64,000 bases of DNA from Hyperoplus lanceolatus (Eukaryota; Chordata; Actinopteri; Uranoscopiformes; Ammodytidae). Shown here one piece after another: positions 38,779 through 50,651 of this stretch; position 1 is the first letter of the stretch, and each line of letters starts with the position of its first letter. The stretch is from positions 23,006,001 to 23,070,000 of the forward strand of contig CM049396.1 of assembly GCA_026929865.2 (NCBI GenBank), given 5' to 3'. A model generated the notes under the pieces. That model searched no databases, was not told the origin of the DNA, and saw only the letters and a program-made list of their open reading frames with translations. Made by a program: the position numbers and the translations under genes.

Positions 38779-40366
38779 ATGGAGGACACGGAGTATGTTA
38801 AACACTTAGACAAACCTTTCTGCAGCAAGTATCGTGACAAAATCGCAGTACATATTGGTTATGATCCATATCAATTGAAAATGGGGAATTTTTCTCCTGA
38901 TTTCTCTTATTTGTCCGCCGATGGACCTCACAAACTGCCTCGTCCTTCAGCCGTCCTACTACACGGCAAATGAAAGCATTCAAGATTTCTGGAGGCTTTC
39001 AACTACTTCGTATGTGGATGGGCCCATGACCTCGGCACCAAAGAGGCATTAAATAAATGTCGACTTCTGTCTATCCGGGTGAGTAAATGTGGTTTCTTTA
39101 TTTTGTTTTTTTAAATAACATTATGCCACTGTTATTCCGAGTCCAACGTTTAGCTAGCTAGCAACATGGACTCACGTCAGTAGCTACTACTAGGCTTGCT
39201 AGCATTACCATTCATGCCCTGACCAGAGACAGAGGTCCGGAGAAACACCATTGAAAACTTGGGTTGTAGCTAGAGCAGATGGAGAGGTTGTTACAGCACA
39301 CTGTAACTGTATGGCTGGGTAAGTAATAACATGCATATCACAACCCAAGGCATGTTTAACACAACACTTTAGCTCAAACTAAATAATAATTGGTATAATT
39401 TTCATTTTATATCAATTACTAGCTAATCCAATCAACGTTTATGGCTCTGTCAGGGTATTTATTAGGCAAATATAAGGTTTAGGTAAGGACAACACAGGTG
39501 TGAAAATCTACAATTTGCGCATTATGCCACACACTGGATAAGGCTGGCTTTGAGGTATATTTAAGATTGCCATTTTCTATATCAGTTACTAATTATTATT
39601 GTACATTTTTCTTTTTCTATTCCTATTTTTATTCATTACAGGTATGGATGCAAATATGAGGCAACTGCCAGAAAGCCGTATGGACTGCAAAGTCTGCACC
39701 ACCAGAGCTTCTCCTGTAACCCTAACCCTGAGTCCTAAAAGGCCATACTGAGTGTCACGATGTGTCACATGCACCTGTCATGGAACTGAGATCTGTGAGA
39801 TAAAGGTAAGTTCTTTGTTGTGGTTTTATATTATGTCTACAAATATCATCCTCACAATAATATTTTATATTATTACTTTGTAATTTCTTCTCTGCACGTG
39901 TACTTAATTATACACTGTCAGTTTTGTGTATTGTATTGAAAATATTTTAGATAAATCATAAATAGAGAAAAGGTTAGTTATTTGTTCAGTATTGTGCTAC
40001 AGTAGAGTAGTTACCTGAAGGTATAGGGATTTTGACATCTGATCCTGGGGATCCTCCCCTCAGAAATGTTGAACTGCAAACACTTATTTACACTAGAATG
40101 TGACTTTTTTCATTGTGAACTTTTAGGGCCCAAACAGCAAAGAAGAGGAGGCCAATCTACGCCTGTGTGCTGGGAACCAGGGCTTCTGTCTCGTCAACGA
40201 TGGGGGAACTGTGACGCTGGACAGGAGCCATGCCTACTTCTATCAAGTACAGGCTCAGCTCCACATCGTCGACGTTGACTACTGCGACCTCTTTGTAGAG
40301 AGAATTGTGCGTGAGCAGAGTACACCTGTGGTCTGTCCTGCATTACAGCACCTTCATAGTCACTGA
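38779..40366 (+). pseudogene. SWIM zinc finger / YqaJ-nuclease protein of the transposon
   Basis: At least four exons can be followed. Exon 1 (38779-39078) encodes MEDTEYVKHL...; after an in-frame TGA near 38971 it continues FLEAFNYFVCGWAHDLGTK, and ends at the donor CGG|GTGAGT. Exon 2 (about 39233-39318) encodes [20 protein letters not shown], the CxC half of a SWIM zinc finger, with donor GG|GTAAGT. Exon 3 (about 39641-39805) is degenerate. Exon 4 (40127-40366) has the YqaJ-like SHAYFYQVQAQLHIVDVDYC but then jumps to LFVERI, so a piece of the domain is deleted, and ends at TGA. YqaJ is a lambda-exonuclease-fold domain that would cut DNA ends. The stop codon and deletions make it a pseudogene. 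Confidence 0.75.
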
Positions 40367-41010
40367 CCACATTTTTCCCTCCTGTGCATCCTGTTTACTG
40401 GGAGTTTATTTAAAATTAAATCATGCATTTCCTTATACTCATGGCTTGTTTCCCTATGTCACTTCCACAAACACACACCATTACTGTATCTATGGGGGGG
40501 AAAGTTTATATGCAAAGGTATTACATCAGAGATATGTATGGCTTCTTTGAACAGATGAATGGACAAGTATATATATAAAAAGGTTTATTACATTAGATAT
40601 TTATGGCTTTTATACACTTAAGAATACAATAGAAAAACAGACGAGCAAGTGTGTGGCTGGCTGACAGGATTTACTAGATATGGTTCAGTGGTTGTCAACT
40701 GGTTGTCCCTTTTGAGGGATGAGGGGGAAGACAGCCCTAGGAGATATTTACTCCAGTGGGACAACAGTCATAAAGATTTGATAATGCACAGCAAATTACA
40801 CCAATCTTATCAATCAACTTTAGCATGTTTGCAATGGGCATTGCCCTGCTCTGCAGAATTTGATATTCTCTTTACACTTATCCTATCCTATGACCCTTTC
40901 TACATGAATACGCACATTAGCAAATGTTCTTAGGGCTACAGGTGATGTATGGCTCACATAGTTGAAACACTTGCATCAAAACTAAGAAATGTGGCAGTCC
41001 TGTGTAACAC

Positions 41011-42558
41011 TTAGTCTTGTCTTGGTTGTTCTGAAAAGCCTCTTGGGTAAACTGTGTCCAGTGCTGTAATTCTGAGGTCGCTCAGCTCCGCTGATGCTTG
41101 GTTCATAGCATCTTCCATCTTGTCAAGATTGTCCATGCTCAGGTCTGTCTGCATTCTTCATCTACATAGAATATTTGGCAAAGGGGATAAGGTTAAGAGA
41201 GATAGTTTACTTTACTTCGGTCAGTTTAACATTTACATTTCATATTTATATGATGTAAGAATGCAATGTAAAAAAAAATAGATAGTATGTATATATATAT
41301 AGTGTTAGAGTTTGCAGTTCTACTTCCACTGTATCCAGAAGTTGGTCAAAATCATGTCTGAACAAAACACATTTGTTTCATCTATAAACAGCACATCATT
41401 TAGTACCTTGGAGATAATTTAGAACACCAAATAGAATAAATAACAGGTTAGTTCTAAACAAAATAAGTACCACTGAAGTAAAATCTAGAATTGCCAACAT
41501 CGGCATTTACATTTAATTTACCTTTTGAAGTGTTCAGGTTCTGGGTTCCCTGTCACACCAAGGTCCAGCAATGCAGCTGTGTTGGTGCAGGCAGCTGCAT
41601 CTACATAGTATATTTGGCAAAGGGGATAAGGTTGAGAGAAATAATTTAAACAAGTGTAATACCACTAATGAAGTCAAAACTTAAAAGTGTCAAAATAATT
41701 ACTGTAGCAATATCAACATAGGCATTAAAATTGTATTTACCTTTCAAGCGCTCTGGTTCTGGTAGCTCATCGATGTTGGTGCAGGTAGCTTCAGCTTCAC
41801 TGGACTGCCTTCTTTCCTCTCGGTTATGAGGAGCCTCAGTCACTTGTTTACCTTTGTCATAGCCAAGACTGTAGGACTCTACATCATTGACAACACTCGG
41901 GCAGCCTGAATGAAACACATATCAAATTAGTAGCTTGTAAATCCATACTGTGAGACTTACAGATAAAACACCCAAATAAATCGCAGAGGGTTAGCTGACC
42001 AGCAACATTAGCCTAGCGTGCTAGTACTAACGGTATTGTATTATGTGTAAATCGATACTTTACAAACAACTCCTGTAGCTATCTCCGGCATAAAAAGAAG
42101 ACAAACATACAGAACAGGGCGGGTGATGATAACACATGAAGCTTCAAGCTAACGTTAGCTAGCTTATGGTAAATCGAGGACATTATCTGCTGCAGCTACT
42201 CTGTAGCATGTAGCTATTAACTAACATCTTAACATTATATCACAGATCTAGCTAGATGGCTTTATTCCCTGTGATTTCCATATGGTGATATAACCCCGAT
42301 GTTCTGTCTATTTGACGGTTAAAGCTAAGGTTTGCAAGCTATGTAACTTACCTTTCACAAAGCGATCACTGCAAAGTTTACACAAACACGAGCATTGACA
42401 GACTCCTCTCCACGGGACTTCAGGTGAAGGTTTTTAATCCATGCATGGCAGCGCTTCTTCGTTAGATGTCTTGTATTACCCCCTTTATGGTTCATAATTT
42501 TGTTTTTCTCTCTGTTTGAACGGTTTGAACAACCGTACACCGAGCAAAACAAACGCAT
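41011..42558 (-). pseudogene. THAP-domain protein of the transposon, broken
   Basis: Four exons on the minus strand: 42558-42352, 41905-41741, 41600-41522 and 41161-41011. Exon 1 begins MRLFCSVYGCSNRSNR, the C-x4-C start of a THAP zinc finger that binds DNA; the usual FYRFP-type stretch is missing, an 11-base insertion (about 42370-42390) shifts the frame right after the third cysteine, and the final histidine reads as arginine. Later exons encode a short acidic/coiled tail (LSMDNLDKMEDAMNQASAEL) ending PRQD-stop; an in-frame TGA falls at the exon 3/4 junction. Splice sites (TTGAAAG|GTAAAT, TATGTAG|A) are good. No catalytic domain follows. Confidence 0.75.
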
Positions 42559-43368
42559 TGTCGCCGCTCTCTTGAATTGGCTCGGCACTTCCTGCCCTCC
42601 ACCTGAAAAATTCGAATGGTGTGACGTCATCTGAAAACAACCTATTGTAAACAGCTGGTACTGTACACACGTACAATCACTTCTCTCCCAAAGAGGATCT
42701 CACACACAGGCGATTTCAAATGAACGCGTAAGCCTAAACTGCTGCTTTTATCTCGCAAACCGTTTGTCTCACAGAAATAAATATCATACCGTGAGAACCA
42801 GAAGATTCCAATTAATATTCAGTGTCAAATGTGCTTCTTTAATGTAAAAACTTTCGAGTTGAGAGCAATTTTCGTTTAGATTTTCTGTCGTGGAATGTAG
42901 AATCTCATTTAACAAGAGAGTGGGTGAGGCAGGAGGCCTCATTTAGTATGATTTGTTTCCGCTTAGAAGCTCACAGCTCCCGATATGTATGTCCATTTGC
43001 CCCCAAAGAAACATTTCTGCGACCGTAACAATAATATCTACAGTTAGAGATCAAAATTATCCACGAGGAGTTAGATTTTTGGGAGTTGACGCAATCTTAA
43101 AAAGGTCTGGTGTTCTTTTTTACTCCCTCTCCTCCACTCTGGCAGTTGATGTGCACACTCTAAATTTGACTCAACTTGATGTTACATGCGTCAAACATGG
43201 CTGATTAATTTGAAAACTATGCATTTTTTTTAAAAGGTTGAATTTTAACAATGAAAGGCGAAAGATAGCTTAATATTTGGTCGAAGAAATGAACTTTGTA
43301 GGATGAATTATCAGTGAGCTGGAAGTGTTCAAAATCATTGCAAAACGCTTTGCGTTTTGCCGATTTCC

Positions 43369-43494
43369 CAATACATTCCCAATAGGGATTTTGGGTGTAA
43401 TAAACCTTTAATTATCTCTGAAGTTATGAATTTTATGAAAAAATTGTGAATTATGGAAATGTGCTCCTGTGCAAGACAAACATGAAAAACTTTG
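43369..43494. repeat. 126-bp segment identical to 37894-38019
   Basis: The two segments are identical over all 126 bases and are in direct orientation, 5.5 kb apart. A diverged relative is at about 54783-54880 in the other outer unit, where it occurs once, at the position matching this copy. So this is the original location and 37894-38019 the duplicate. Confidence 0.9.
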
Positions 43495-43812
43495 AATGGA
43501 GTTTCTACGATGAAGTATGAACGAGTAGGAGGAATCATAATTTTGTATGAAATATTAATTTCATAAATGGTTCATTTTAAACATTTCATAATTTTGGTTA
43601 AATTGTTTATTAATTATGAAGTTATGAATTTTTTTGAAAATGTTGAATGAAAGCAAGAATGTGAAAAATGGGCTGAATATGATGATAGTTGAAGGAAGTT
43701 TGTGGAATGAAGCATGTTGAAGATTTGGCCCGACGTGAATATGGCGGAATAATAATACGGAATAAATACGCAGAATATCAATGCTGTGAATGCTTTCAGC
43801 CTTCACACCAAT

Positions 43813-44765
43813 GATAAATCAGCACATGTGCCGGATGTGATATCAGATGTACTCTCTGCAGTCTGCACTTTAGAAATGAGTGGATAGCTTTGTCCTATCT
43901 ATACCCACTGTTAGGCTTCTGTAGTGTGATCTGTCCTGTCTATCTCTCAACACTAAACATTTGCTGTGTGTTGCCTTACAGTAGACGTAATGTTTGACAC
44001 TGCTCGTATGTCACAGCAGCACCAACAGTTGTGTGTGTGTGTGTGTGTGTGCTTGAGAAGCAGGAGGAGGATGTTGGCGTGTGTAATTTAACACTGTGGG
44101 GCAGCAGTAGCCACTAAAGCATCCTTTGTAAACACTGTTTGTTGTTGTAAAGGCAATGACTGATTGTAGAGGGCTGCCTTCACTCAAAGCCCTACAACTC
44201 CTGTGTGTGTGCGTGCGTGCGTCCATCCGTCCGTCCGTCCGTCCGTCCGTCCGTCCGTCCGTCCGTCCGTCCGTCCGTCCGTGGGCGGGCATTTTGGAGT
44301 GTTTATTTGTCAGTGTGTACAGCAGAGGTGGACCACTCGTTCTAGGCGCTTTTGTGCTTATGCTCACACAATCATGTCACTAATTAGAAACTTGCTCTAT
44401 TTCCCCTCCCCCTTTTGTTGCTGCAAATGAGTCGGTGTTGAATGGGTCACAATGGGTCTCTCTCTCTCTCTGTGTCCCTCTCTCTTTCTTTCTCTCTTTC
44501 TCTCTCTCTCTGTCTCTCTGGTTTATTAACATTAGTCACATTCCATCACTTCTCAGTAAGCACTGAGGCTTGCATTTTTTTTGTGGCGATGTCCGTCATT
44601 GTAATGTGTGTCCCCACTTCTGTCTCACGCCCGTCTTCCTGAAACCCCGTTTATGTCAGCATATGTCACTCTGCCAGCTATCAGCTTTTCTTTTTTTTTA
44701 CATGTCAAATATGCTCTACTCTGTCTGTCCCCCTCCCGGCTGCTGTCCCTCTCTGTCTCCTTCAG
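43813..44765. other. Non-coding with microsatellites
   Basis: Contains (GT)n at 44031-44051, a perfect (GTCC)n run at about 44228-44281 preceded by GTGC units, and CT-rich simple sequence at 44459-44521. Open frames across the GTCC run (SVRPSVRP, GRTDGRTD) are artefacts. Confidence 0.9.
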
Positions 44766-44912
44766 AATTTAGGATAGCTGAATGTAAAATGAATGAAAGG
44801 CTGGCCGGACTCAATGAAGCGGATGATGGCTCAATTGAATGTGCCTCTCAGGAATGCATTGGGTGGTGGAGTGAGTCTCTTTGCTACCAGCTCAGACTCT
44901 GGTCCACTTGTG
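44766..44912 (+). other. Candidate exon, possibly plexin 5' UTR
   Basis: A strong polypyrimidine tract and acceptor (CCCTCTCTGTCTCCTTCAG) precede 147 bases closed by a consensus donor (CTTGTG|GTGAGT). One frame is open across it and contains cysteines, but no family is recognised. The segment is not repeated in the window. It could be a 5' UTR exon of the plexin gene 4.6 kb downstream, or two chance splice-like sites. Confidence 0.25.
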
Positions 44913-47080
44913 GTGAGTTAGGGAAGGTTTAGTTTGCTGTATAGGGATCCTGTTCACCTGCTAAAGGTTCTGTCCCCAAATGCAATAACAGTGCTATGTA
45001 CAACAAATTGGTACGAGTTAAGTGTAAACAAAGTCCTTACCAATTTATTTGCACCTACCTCAGAGGCTATAAGTAAAAAAATCAATCCTGGTCCTGTCTC
45101 ACAGCTGTCTGAACGCATCCTCCCATGATGCATCACTCTGGCATGGTCCTGCCTCCTTTAATGTAAAACCATGAATCGTTTCAATGACTGACAGGATTTT
45201 TTGCTATTTGCTGTACTTAATACCAGGGGCAGGGCAACGTCGACTTGAAAAAGTGGCACAGTGGTGGATTCCACCCCCCATAGTTACATCCTGTGCCAAA
45301 ACAGTGGTACAGGACTGGTCTCATTCAAATTAAACATGTGGCTTTTTTTCCGCACTGTGCTAATACAACGCTTTAGGTAACATTTCTTCTTAGCATGTTC
45401 CAGGTTATAACAATGCCACCTCACAAAAAAATGTATGCATTGATTTAATTGTTAGCCACCTTCCAAGAGAGCGGTATCACACTTTAATTGCGGCCATATG
45501 ACACATTCCAAGCTCATGCCAAATGCATGCTTCACTATGGACAAACAATATTAAGTTCTACTACTGACACTGTGTCTGCAGACAGTGTTGGGGCAAGGTA
45601 TAGAGTCCATTACCTCAAAGTAACGGAACATTAGGATAAGGCAATAACATGCACCACATTTCCTCCCATCAAACTGATACATTTGGGCTTGCTGAAGTCA
45701 CGGTTTCCACTCAGACACAAAATGTGATTTTTGGCGCAGGAATTGAATCAGAAGTCCATTATCTTGTTCTCATATGTCTTCAAACTCTGGGTGCAGTTGA
45801 AGTGTGATTGCATTAGTCAGTGCAGGAGAGGAAGAACCTTTTCCAAAAGGCCGCCCTACTATTGCTTGTCTTTTTTGAGTTGCAGATTTTCTAATGGCCT
45901 GACTTGCATGTTACTCTAAAACTAAGTGTATGCAACATCGATCAAACAGGAAGGTTTTACCAAAGTAAAAAATATTTTTTTTAGACAATATTGTTTTAAT
46001 TTTGATCCTCATGCACATGGATTCCCCATAAGGAGCTAAAAGAATGTGGTAAGCATGCCAGGCCAGCGATGAAAAGTTGTAGTACGGGTGGGGCTAATAC
46101 AATCACAAAAGTGATTTAAAAAAACAAATTAAAAAGTTTGGCAAAATTATGAAGGAGTTGAATTTCTGCTAGGTGACACGGTGACGTTGGGTTGCATATT
46201 TCAAAAGATTAAACACTGTAACCTGGTTTCAAAAGTTTTCGTTTGCAGACCGCCCCCTCAAAACGCTGTTGTCCTGTAAACGAACAGCCAGAAAGTAAAA
46301 ACAGTTTGGTACATTATGTTAAAAACGTTGCCATGTAAACAGCCCTTTTTAGATGAGTGACTTGGAAAAGTTATTTTAAAGGACCTAGCCAACGTTGTTA
46401 CTTATTATGGAGTAATATACATATCCAGCTTAGAGAAAGCATTGGAGAAACAGGAGAAGCAGTGTATTTGTTGAACTATTGCTTTTCTATGAGTTAGCAG
46501 CATGCCTGTCATTCCGGCTCCAGACCCGTGCTTTCTCAGGAATATCTGCACAGGCCTCACTGTAAAGCGCTTTTTACTCCAGAGAGTCCTAACATGCTGA
46601 CCACACAGTTCAGCCTCTTTTAGCAACACTGTTTCAGCTTTTTTACCAACTACTGAACCCCCCCCCCCACTCCCCCAGGGTTTAAAGCATTGCTTTTAAT
46701 TTGGATCTGATGATATGGTGCTGGGTCACAGTGGCAACAATCAATCTGCTTGACCCTCAACGCCTCTGGCTAGTTTCACATGAGCAGAAGTCCCTGAGTG
46801 GAAAAACAAACATTTAGCAAGGAAGTGGCAGATAAGGTTTTATAATATAATTAAATCATCTGCTTGAAATTATATTGATAGCAATAATACAAATCATTGT
46901 GCTCTAGTAGTAAGTTGTTTAAATTAGTGTGTCTTTTCTTCCCAGCTTTGGCTCGCTGCCAGGCCTTTACCCTCTTTCCCACACACAGGAGATTGTCACC
47001 AACAAAGCAAGCTTTCTAATGCCGCGAGGGGGTGCAGGGAAAGAGGTGTGTGTGTGTGTGTGCGTGTGTGCGTGTGTGTG

Positions 47081-47115
<35 letters not shown>

Positions 47116-47726
47116 ATGGGTTTTAGGATCGGTCTCTTCAGAGGGCCAAATAGTGTTTTTCAGTCTGTGTCTTTTTATTCTAAACTCCCCTTTGGATTAA
47201 GTCTACTGGAGATCTGCCTGAACACCTAAAACATAATCCTGCTTCTGTGCCAGTGATGGATTGTTGGGAGAAGAGTGAAGTTAAGAAGGGGAAAGAGAGG
47301 GATGTAGCAAAGTCCAATTAAGTGTGATATGATTTAACAGTATCATAACTACTGGATATCACAGTATTTCACGTCTGAAATAATAGATTCAGGAGCTCTT
47401 CTAGCCCTCTCCAAGGTTCTCATGCCATCTTCTTTTACCTCCATAGGGACTAGTCCAAAAACCTTTTGTACCTTGTATCCTAGCAATGGGGGAGGACTGT
47501 ATATTGGGACTGTGTGTGTGTGGCACTGAAAAGGCCCACTTGGACTCACACTTCTCGAATTGGCCTCTGCTGACGGCCTTTTTAACTCACACAAAACGGA
47601 TGTAGCCTGTCAGACATACAGGCCTGATAGGAATTTCAATTGGTGCAGTGAGCTTTCCCACAATTTTCTAGGGGATTGCAGTGATGATGCCAATCCAATG
47701 TGTTTGAGAGTTTTGTAGAAAACTGT
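44913..47726. other. Non-coding; degenerate repeat traces and (GT/GC)n
   Basis: About 2.8 kb without a recognised gene. CAGTGTTGGGGCAAGGTAT near 45582 resembles the end of a fish hAT, with no partner. A mixed GTGTGC/GTGC run is at 47047-47111, and a C-run at 46660-46668. Confidence 0.4.
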
Positions 47727-48312
47727 GGCTGTGTCTTGATTCAGGTATTGCAGCCTACGAAGGCTGCATTTGAAGACCGATTGCGTCATAGCGGCGCGCA
47801 AAGGCTGTCCCGTTTGCAAGGCTCCTTGCAAGGCTCCTCATATGTGGTCGTGAAATGCAGCCTTCGTTTCACAGTTTTGAAGGCTGCATCAGATGGATCC
47901 TTCGCGGCCCAACATATCCCAAGATTCATTGCGTTTTTTCAGAGATGGCATAAAATAAAATAAGAAATAACAAAACAGCAACGTGTTGCTCCATCTTCTT
48001 AACTTTTAGCTTCCTTTCTTTTTTTCTTGTACTTTTTTTTTCTTTTCGTCTGGTAGGCAACTTCATTTTCTTTTTTCCTCCGTTGACAAGGCTGTCTCCG
48101 TTGGCAGCTATCAGGGTTGCTAGGCAGCACAGGAGCGGCGAGTCCTCACGCAAGGTAACGGCTTGTTACGTAAACCGGAAATGCTCGTAAACCGAGACCT
48201 GCGGAGACCGTCTCATTTAACAAGGCTTAAAATCGGCCTTCATAGGCTATAGCCTTCATAGACCGCGAGACTGCGTCCTACCAAGTGCGTGGTCTCTGTA
48301 ATGGGACATAGC
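47727..48312. mobile_element. Possible Harbinger-like miniature element
   Basis: The left end GGCTGTGTCTTGATTCAG and the inverted right end GCTATGTCCCATTACAG are similar, as in fish miniatures ending GGNTGTGTCCCAATTC. Repeated GAAGGCTGCAT and GCAGCCTTCG motifs in both orientations fill the left part, and CGGCCTTCATAGGCTATAGC lies at the right. No target duplication could be fixed. Confidence 0.45.
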
Positions 48313-48369
48313 TTCTGTGTCAAAGTGCAGAGTATATACTTATGGTTGTGCTCTTTCCTTGTGTTGCAG

Positions 48370-48458
48370 GTTGTGTCCAGAAGGATGTGTTATTAAAGCC
48401 AAGCTCCTGGGAGGTCAAGAGGTGACATGCCTCTGTGAAACACCAACGGAAACAAATG
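48370..48458 (+). other. Candidate exon
   Basis: The acceptor TTTCCTTGTGTTGCAG is followed by 89 bases and the donor AAATG|GTAAGG. One frame is open (LCPEGCVIKAKLLGGQEV...), but no domain is recognised. It lies 1 kb upstream of the plexin coding exon and might be an untranslated or alternative first exon. The splice signals alone are weak evidence. Confidence 0.2.
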
Positions 48459-49486
48459 GTAAGGAGCCGATAGTCTCCGAAGTTTATTATGCTAAATGGA
48501 GTCCTCCTGGGGTTGTTTAAACAGTCCAATGCCACAAGTCGTAGATCCTAATATAGAAACAATTAATGTTTTCCTGGATTACAATTGTATTAGGCAATCT
48601 GCAGACGGACAAGTAGAGACCTCTTCAAACACCATCAACCAAGAAGGCCTAAAGTATAAGTTGTCTTTTAGGACAACAGAATCGAATGGAGGGTCAGCTT
48701 GCTTGGCAAATATAGTGTTGTGACTGTATGCTCTAGTCTATGCAGAGGGTCCTTGACATAATTCTTGTTTTTTTTACTGAAGATATTGATGCAAACTTGC
48801 TGAAAGGAGAGTTTAGGTTCCTAGTATATCTATTGTTTGGGTTTTATGTCTCACAGTACTCTCAAGCAACTTTGAGTTTTGTATTGTACTCAATGCAGGG
48901 ATCAGACCAGTTTTTATTAGCCAGTTTCTAGTGTAAATGCTTGTTTTAGTGATGCAACTTGTGAACAAATGTTGTGGCCTGCACTAGTCCATTGCTATAT
49001 GCTTGATGTGCACAGACCCAATTTAAAATAAATTAAAACTGAATCAGAAACTATATTATAATTACTTTAATTTCACTGTCTCTACTATGTTAGAATAAAG
49101 ACGGTAATCCATAGGGGAATCATGATTCTGCAAATCTCAATTCAATTAGATTTTTTTCTTTCTTAAGAACAGATGACTGTGCCATTTAAGACTAATCTAG
49201 TCTAGTACAATTGGTTTTATTCCATCAAAACTAATTTAATTATCTAATTCTTATTTCAAACGATGGTCTACGTGGTGTAGAATCATCGATTCCACCTTAA
49301 ACTTTGAAGTTCGAGATCATAAAGTAATTCCGATTGATTTCCGACTTACAATGGAGATTGTGACACCCCTTATCCATGCAGGAGTAAACGTTTGGCAAAC
49401 TGTGTTCTACTCACTAGAACCCTAGAATCTAGTGGATGTATAATAATATAATAAATAACCTGCTTGTCTTGTCTTCTTTCCGTCAG
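48459..49486 (+). other. Non-coding, presumed plexin intron
   Basis: AT-rich, nothing recognised. It ends with the acceptor TTGTCTTCTTTCCGTCAG of the plexin exon. Confidence 0.6.
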
Positions 49487-50651
49487 CTCTGCTGCCATGC
49501 CTACGTGGATGGTGCGTCGTCCGTCGGTGTCAGCAGTCCAAACGCTGTTGTCTCTCCTGCTGCTAGCCTTAGTCTGGCCCTTCACCTCATTACCTAATGT
49601 TATGGTGCAAGGATCAGACCCCAGTCCTTATCCCACCTTCATCCGGAATGATACTGTGTTTGAGCACTTGGCCCTGCATCCAGACCCCAGTGTAAGCAGG
49701 GTCTATGTGGGGGCCCGGGACCACCTCTTCCAGTTAGACGGATTCCTCCAAACTGAACGGCAGGATGACACCGGCCCCGTCACAGACAGCAGGGATTGCT
49801 TACCTCCGGTCACAGAGAGCAACTGTCCTCAGGCTAAAGTCACCAGCAACCACAACAAGCTGCTGCTGGTGGACCCGTACTCCATGGAGCTTATCACCTG
49901 CGGCAGCGTCAACCAAGGGATCTGCCAGAAACGTAGTCTGGACTCTGTGGATAAGGTCCTGTTCTCTACAGAGAGGCCCGTGGACACTCAATACGTAGCA
50001 GCCAATGACCCCAAAGTCAGCACAGTGGGACTGGTGGTCCGCTCTCATCCCGACAGGCAGCCAGTACTGTTTGTGGGCCGGGGTTACACCAGTAGCCATC
50101 CGCCTATCTCCACACGAAACCTGGCCCAGGAACCCATCTTTTCCTACGAGGAGACGGCCAAGTTGGCTGTGGCCGGCCGCCTCTCGGAGTACGACCATCA
50201 CTTTGTAGCGTCCTTCGCCCACCGTCAACACGTGTACTTCCTCTTCTACAGGCGAGACCTGAAGTCACAGTCACGTGAGTACCGCACATACGTCTCCCGC
50301 GTTTGTCTGGACGACCAGGCCTACTATTCCTACGTGGAGGTGCCGTTGACCTGCCAATCCAGGGCAGGGAAAATGTACAACCTATTACAAGCCGTGCAGC
50401 TGGGACTGACCAAGGACGGTGTGGTCAGTGAAGAAGGCTCCGACACTCTCCTGGGTGTCTTCTCCACCCGCGTGGCCTCATCCACTCGGCCCAGTGAGGA
50501 CTCTGCCCTCTGCATGTTTAACCTGAAAGACGTGGACCGCAGGATCAACTCCACCAGAGACCTGTGCTACACACAGATGGGCAGAGAGGCAGGAGCAGAG
50601 GCCGCCTACATCGAGTACGAGGTCAAATCCAACTGTGCCAACCTGCCAGAG
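49487..50651 (+). CDS. plxnb1: Plexin-B (plexin-B1-like), first coding exon
   Basis: Plexin-B proteins are single-pass receptors for class 4 semaphorins that signal to Rho/R-Ras GTPases and steer axons and cell migration. This exon holds nine 5' UTR bases, then ATG at 49497 (a second ATG at 49509 is also possible), a signal peptide (hydrophobic core around residues 14-32, LLSLLLLALVWPF), and from about residue 47 most of the sema beta-propeller. Plexin-B signatures are DSRDCLPPVTESNCPQA, CGSVNQGIC, DTQYVAANDPKVSTVGLV, FVGRGYTS, SYEETAKLAV.GRLSEY, YVSRVCLDDQAYYSYVEVPL and AYIEYEV.S.CANLPE; these match plexin-B1 better than B2, B3 or the A class. NDT (residue 51) and NST are N-glycosylation sites. 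The exon ends in phase 0 at GAG|GTGAAT. The rest of sema, PSI, IPT, membrane and GAP regions lie outside the window. The frame is clean and looks functional. The a/b paralogue is not determined. Confidence 0.95.

Larger units (their letters stand above)
38681..42643. mobile_element. ISL2EU-like DNA transposon with two decayed genes
   Basis: The ends are AGGTTGTTTTCAGAT and its exact inverse ATCTGAAAACAACCT, flanked by AT on both sides (38679-38680, 42644-42645). Inverted similarity continues inward (GGTGGAGGGCAGGAAGT-like). The homologous unit at 53469-63822 has the uninterrupted sequence CAATTGGTAACAGCTG at 54307, which confirms the insertion point and a 2-bp duplication. Two convergent genes are carried: SWIM/YqaJ (+) and THAP (-). 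THAP plus YqaJ with a 2-bp duplication is what I recall for the ISL2EU group; the family name is inferred. No DDE transposase domain is seen, so the copy is non-autonomous now. Confidence 0.8.
37373..43812 (+). repeat. Outer-type repeat unit, copy A, split by insertions
   Basis: It starts ACTAGAAATGCAATTCC and the inner start block GGTGTGAATGCTG; it ends with the inverted block TTCAGCCTTCACACC. The same start and end are seen in the unit at 53469-63822, and large internal parts align between them (for example 37560-37880 with 53640-53970, and 42660-43780 with 54313-55250). A SINE (38020-38290) and a 4-kb DNA transposon (38681-42643) interrupt it. It has no coding capacity of its own. The mechanism is unknown; hairpins at both ends are compatible with a Helitron-like element. 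Confidence 0.7.

Noticed and set aside
37894-43494. LTR pair bounding 37.9-43.5 kb, suggested by the identical 126-base direct repeats
   Set aside because: The segments lack TG...CA ends, contain no LTR signals, and the enclosed 4-kb element is a DNA transposon with its own inverted ends and AT duplicate. A SINE-associated duplication explains them better.
44011-44383. Open frames with GRTDGRTD or SVRPSVRP repeats
   Set aside because: Translation of the (GTCC)n tetranucleotide run.
49800-50289. Minus-strand open frames (143 and 61 codons) across the plexin exon
   Set aside because: They are antisense shadows of the clear plexin coding frame.
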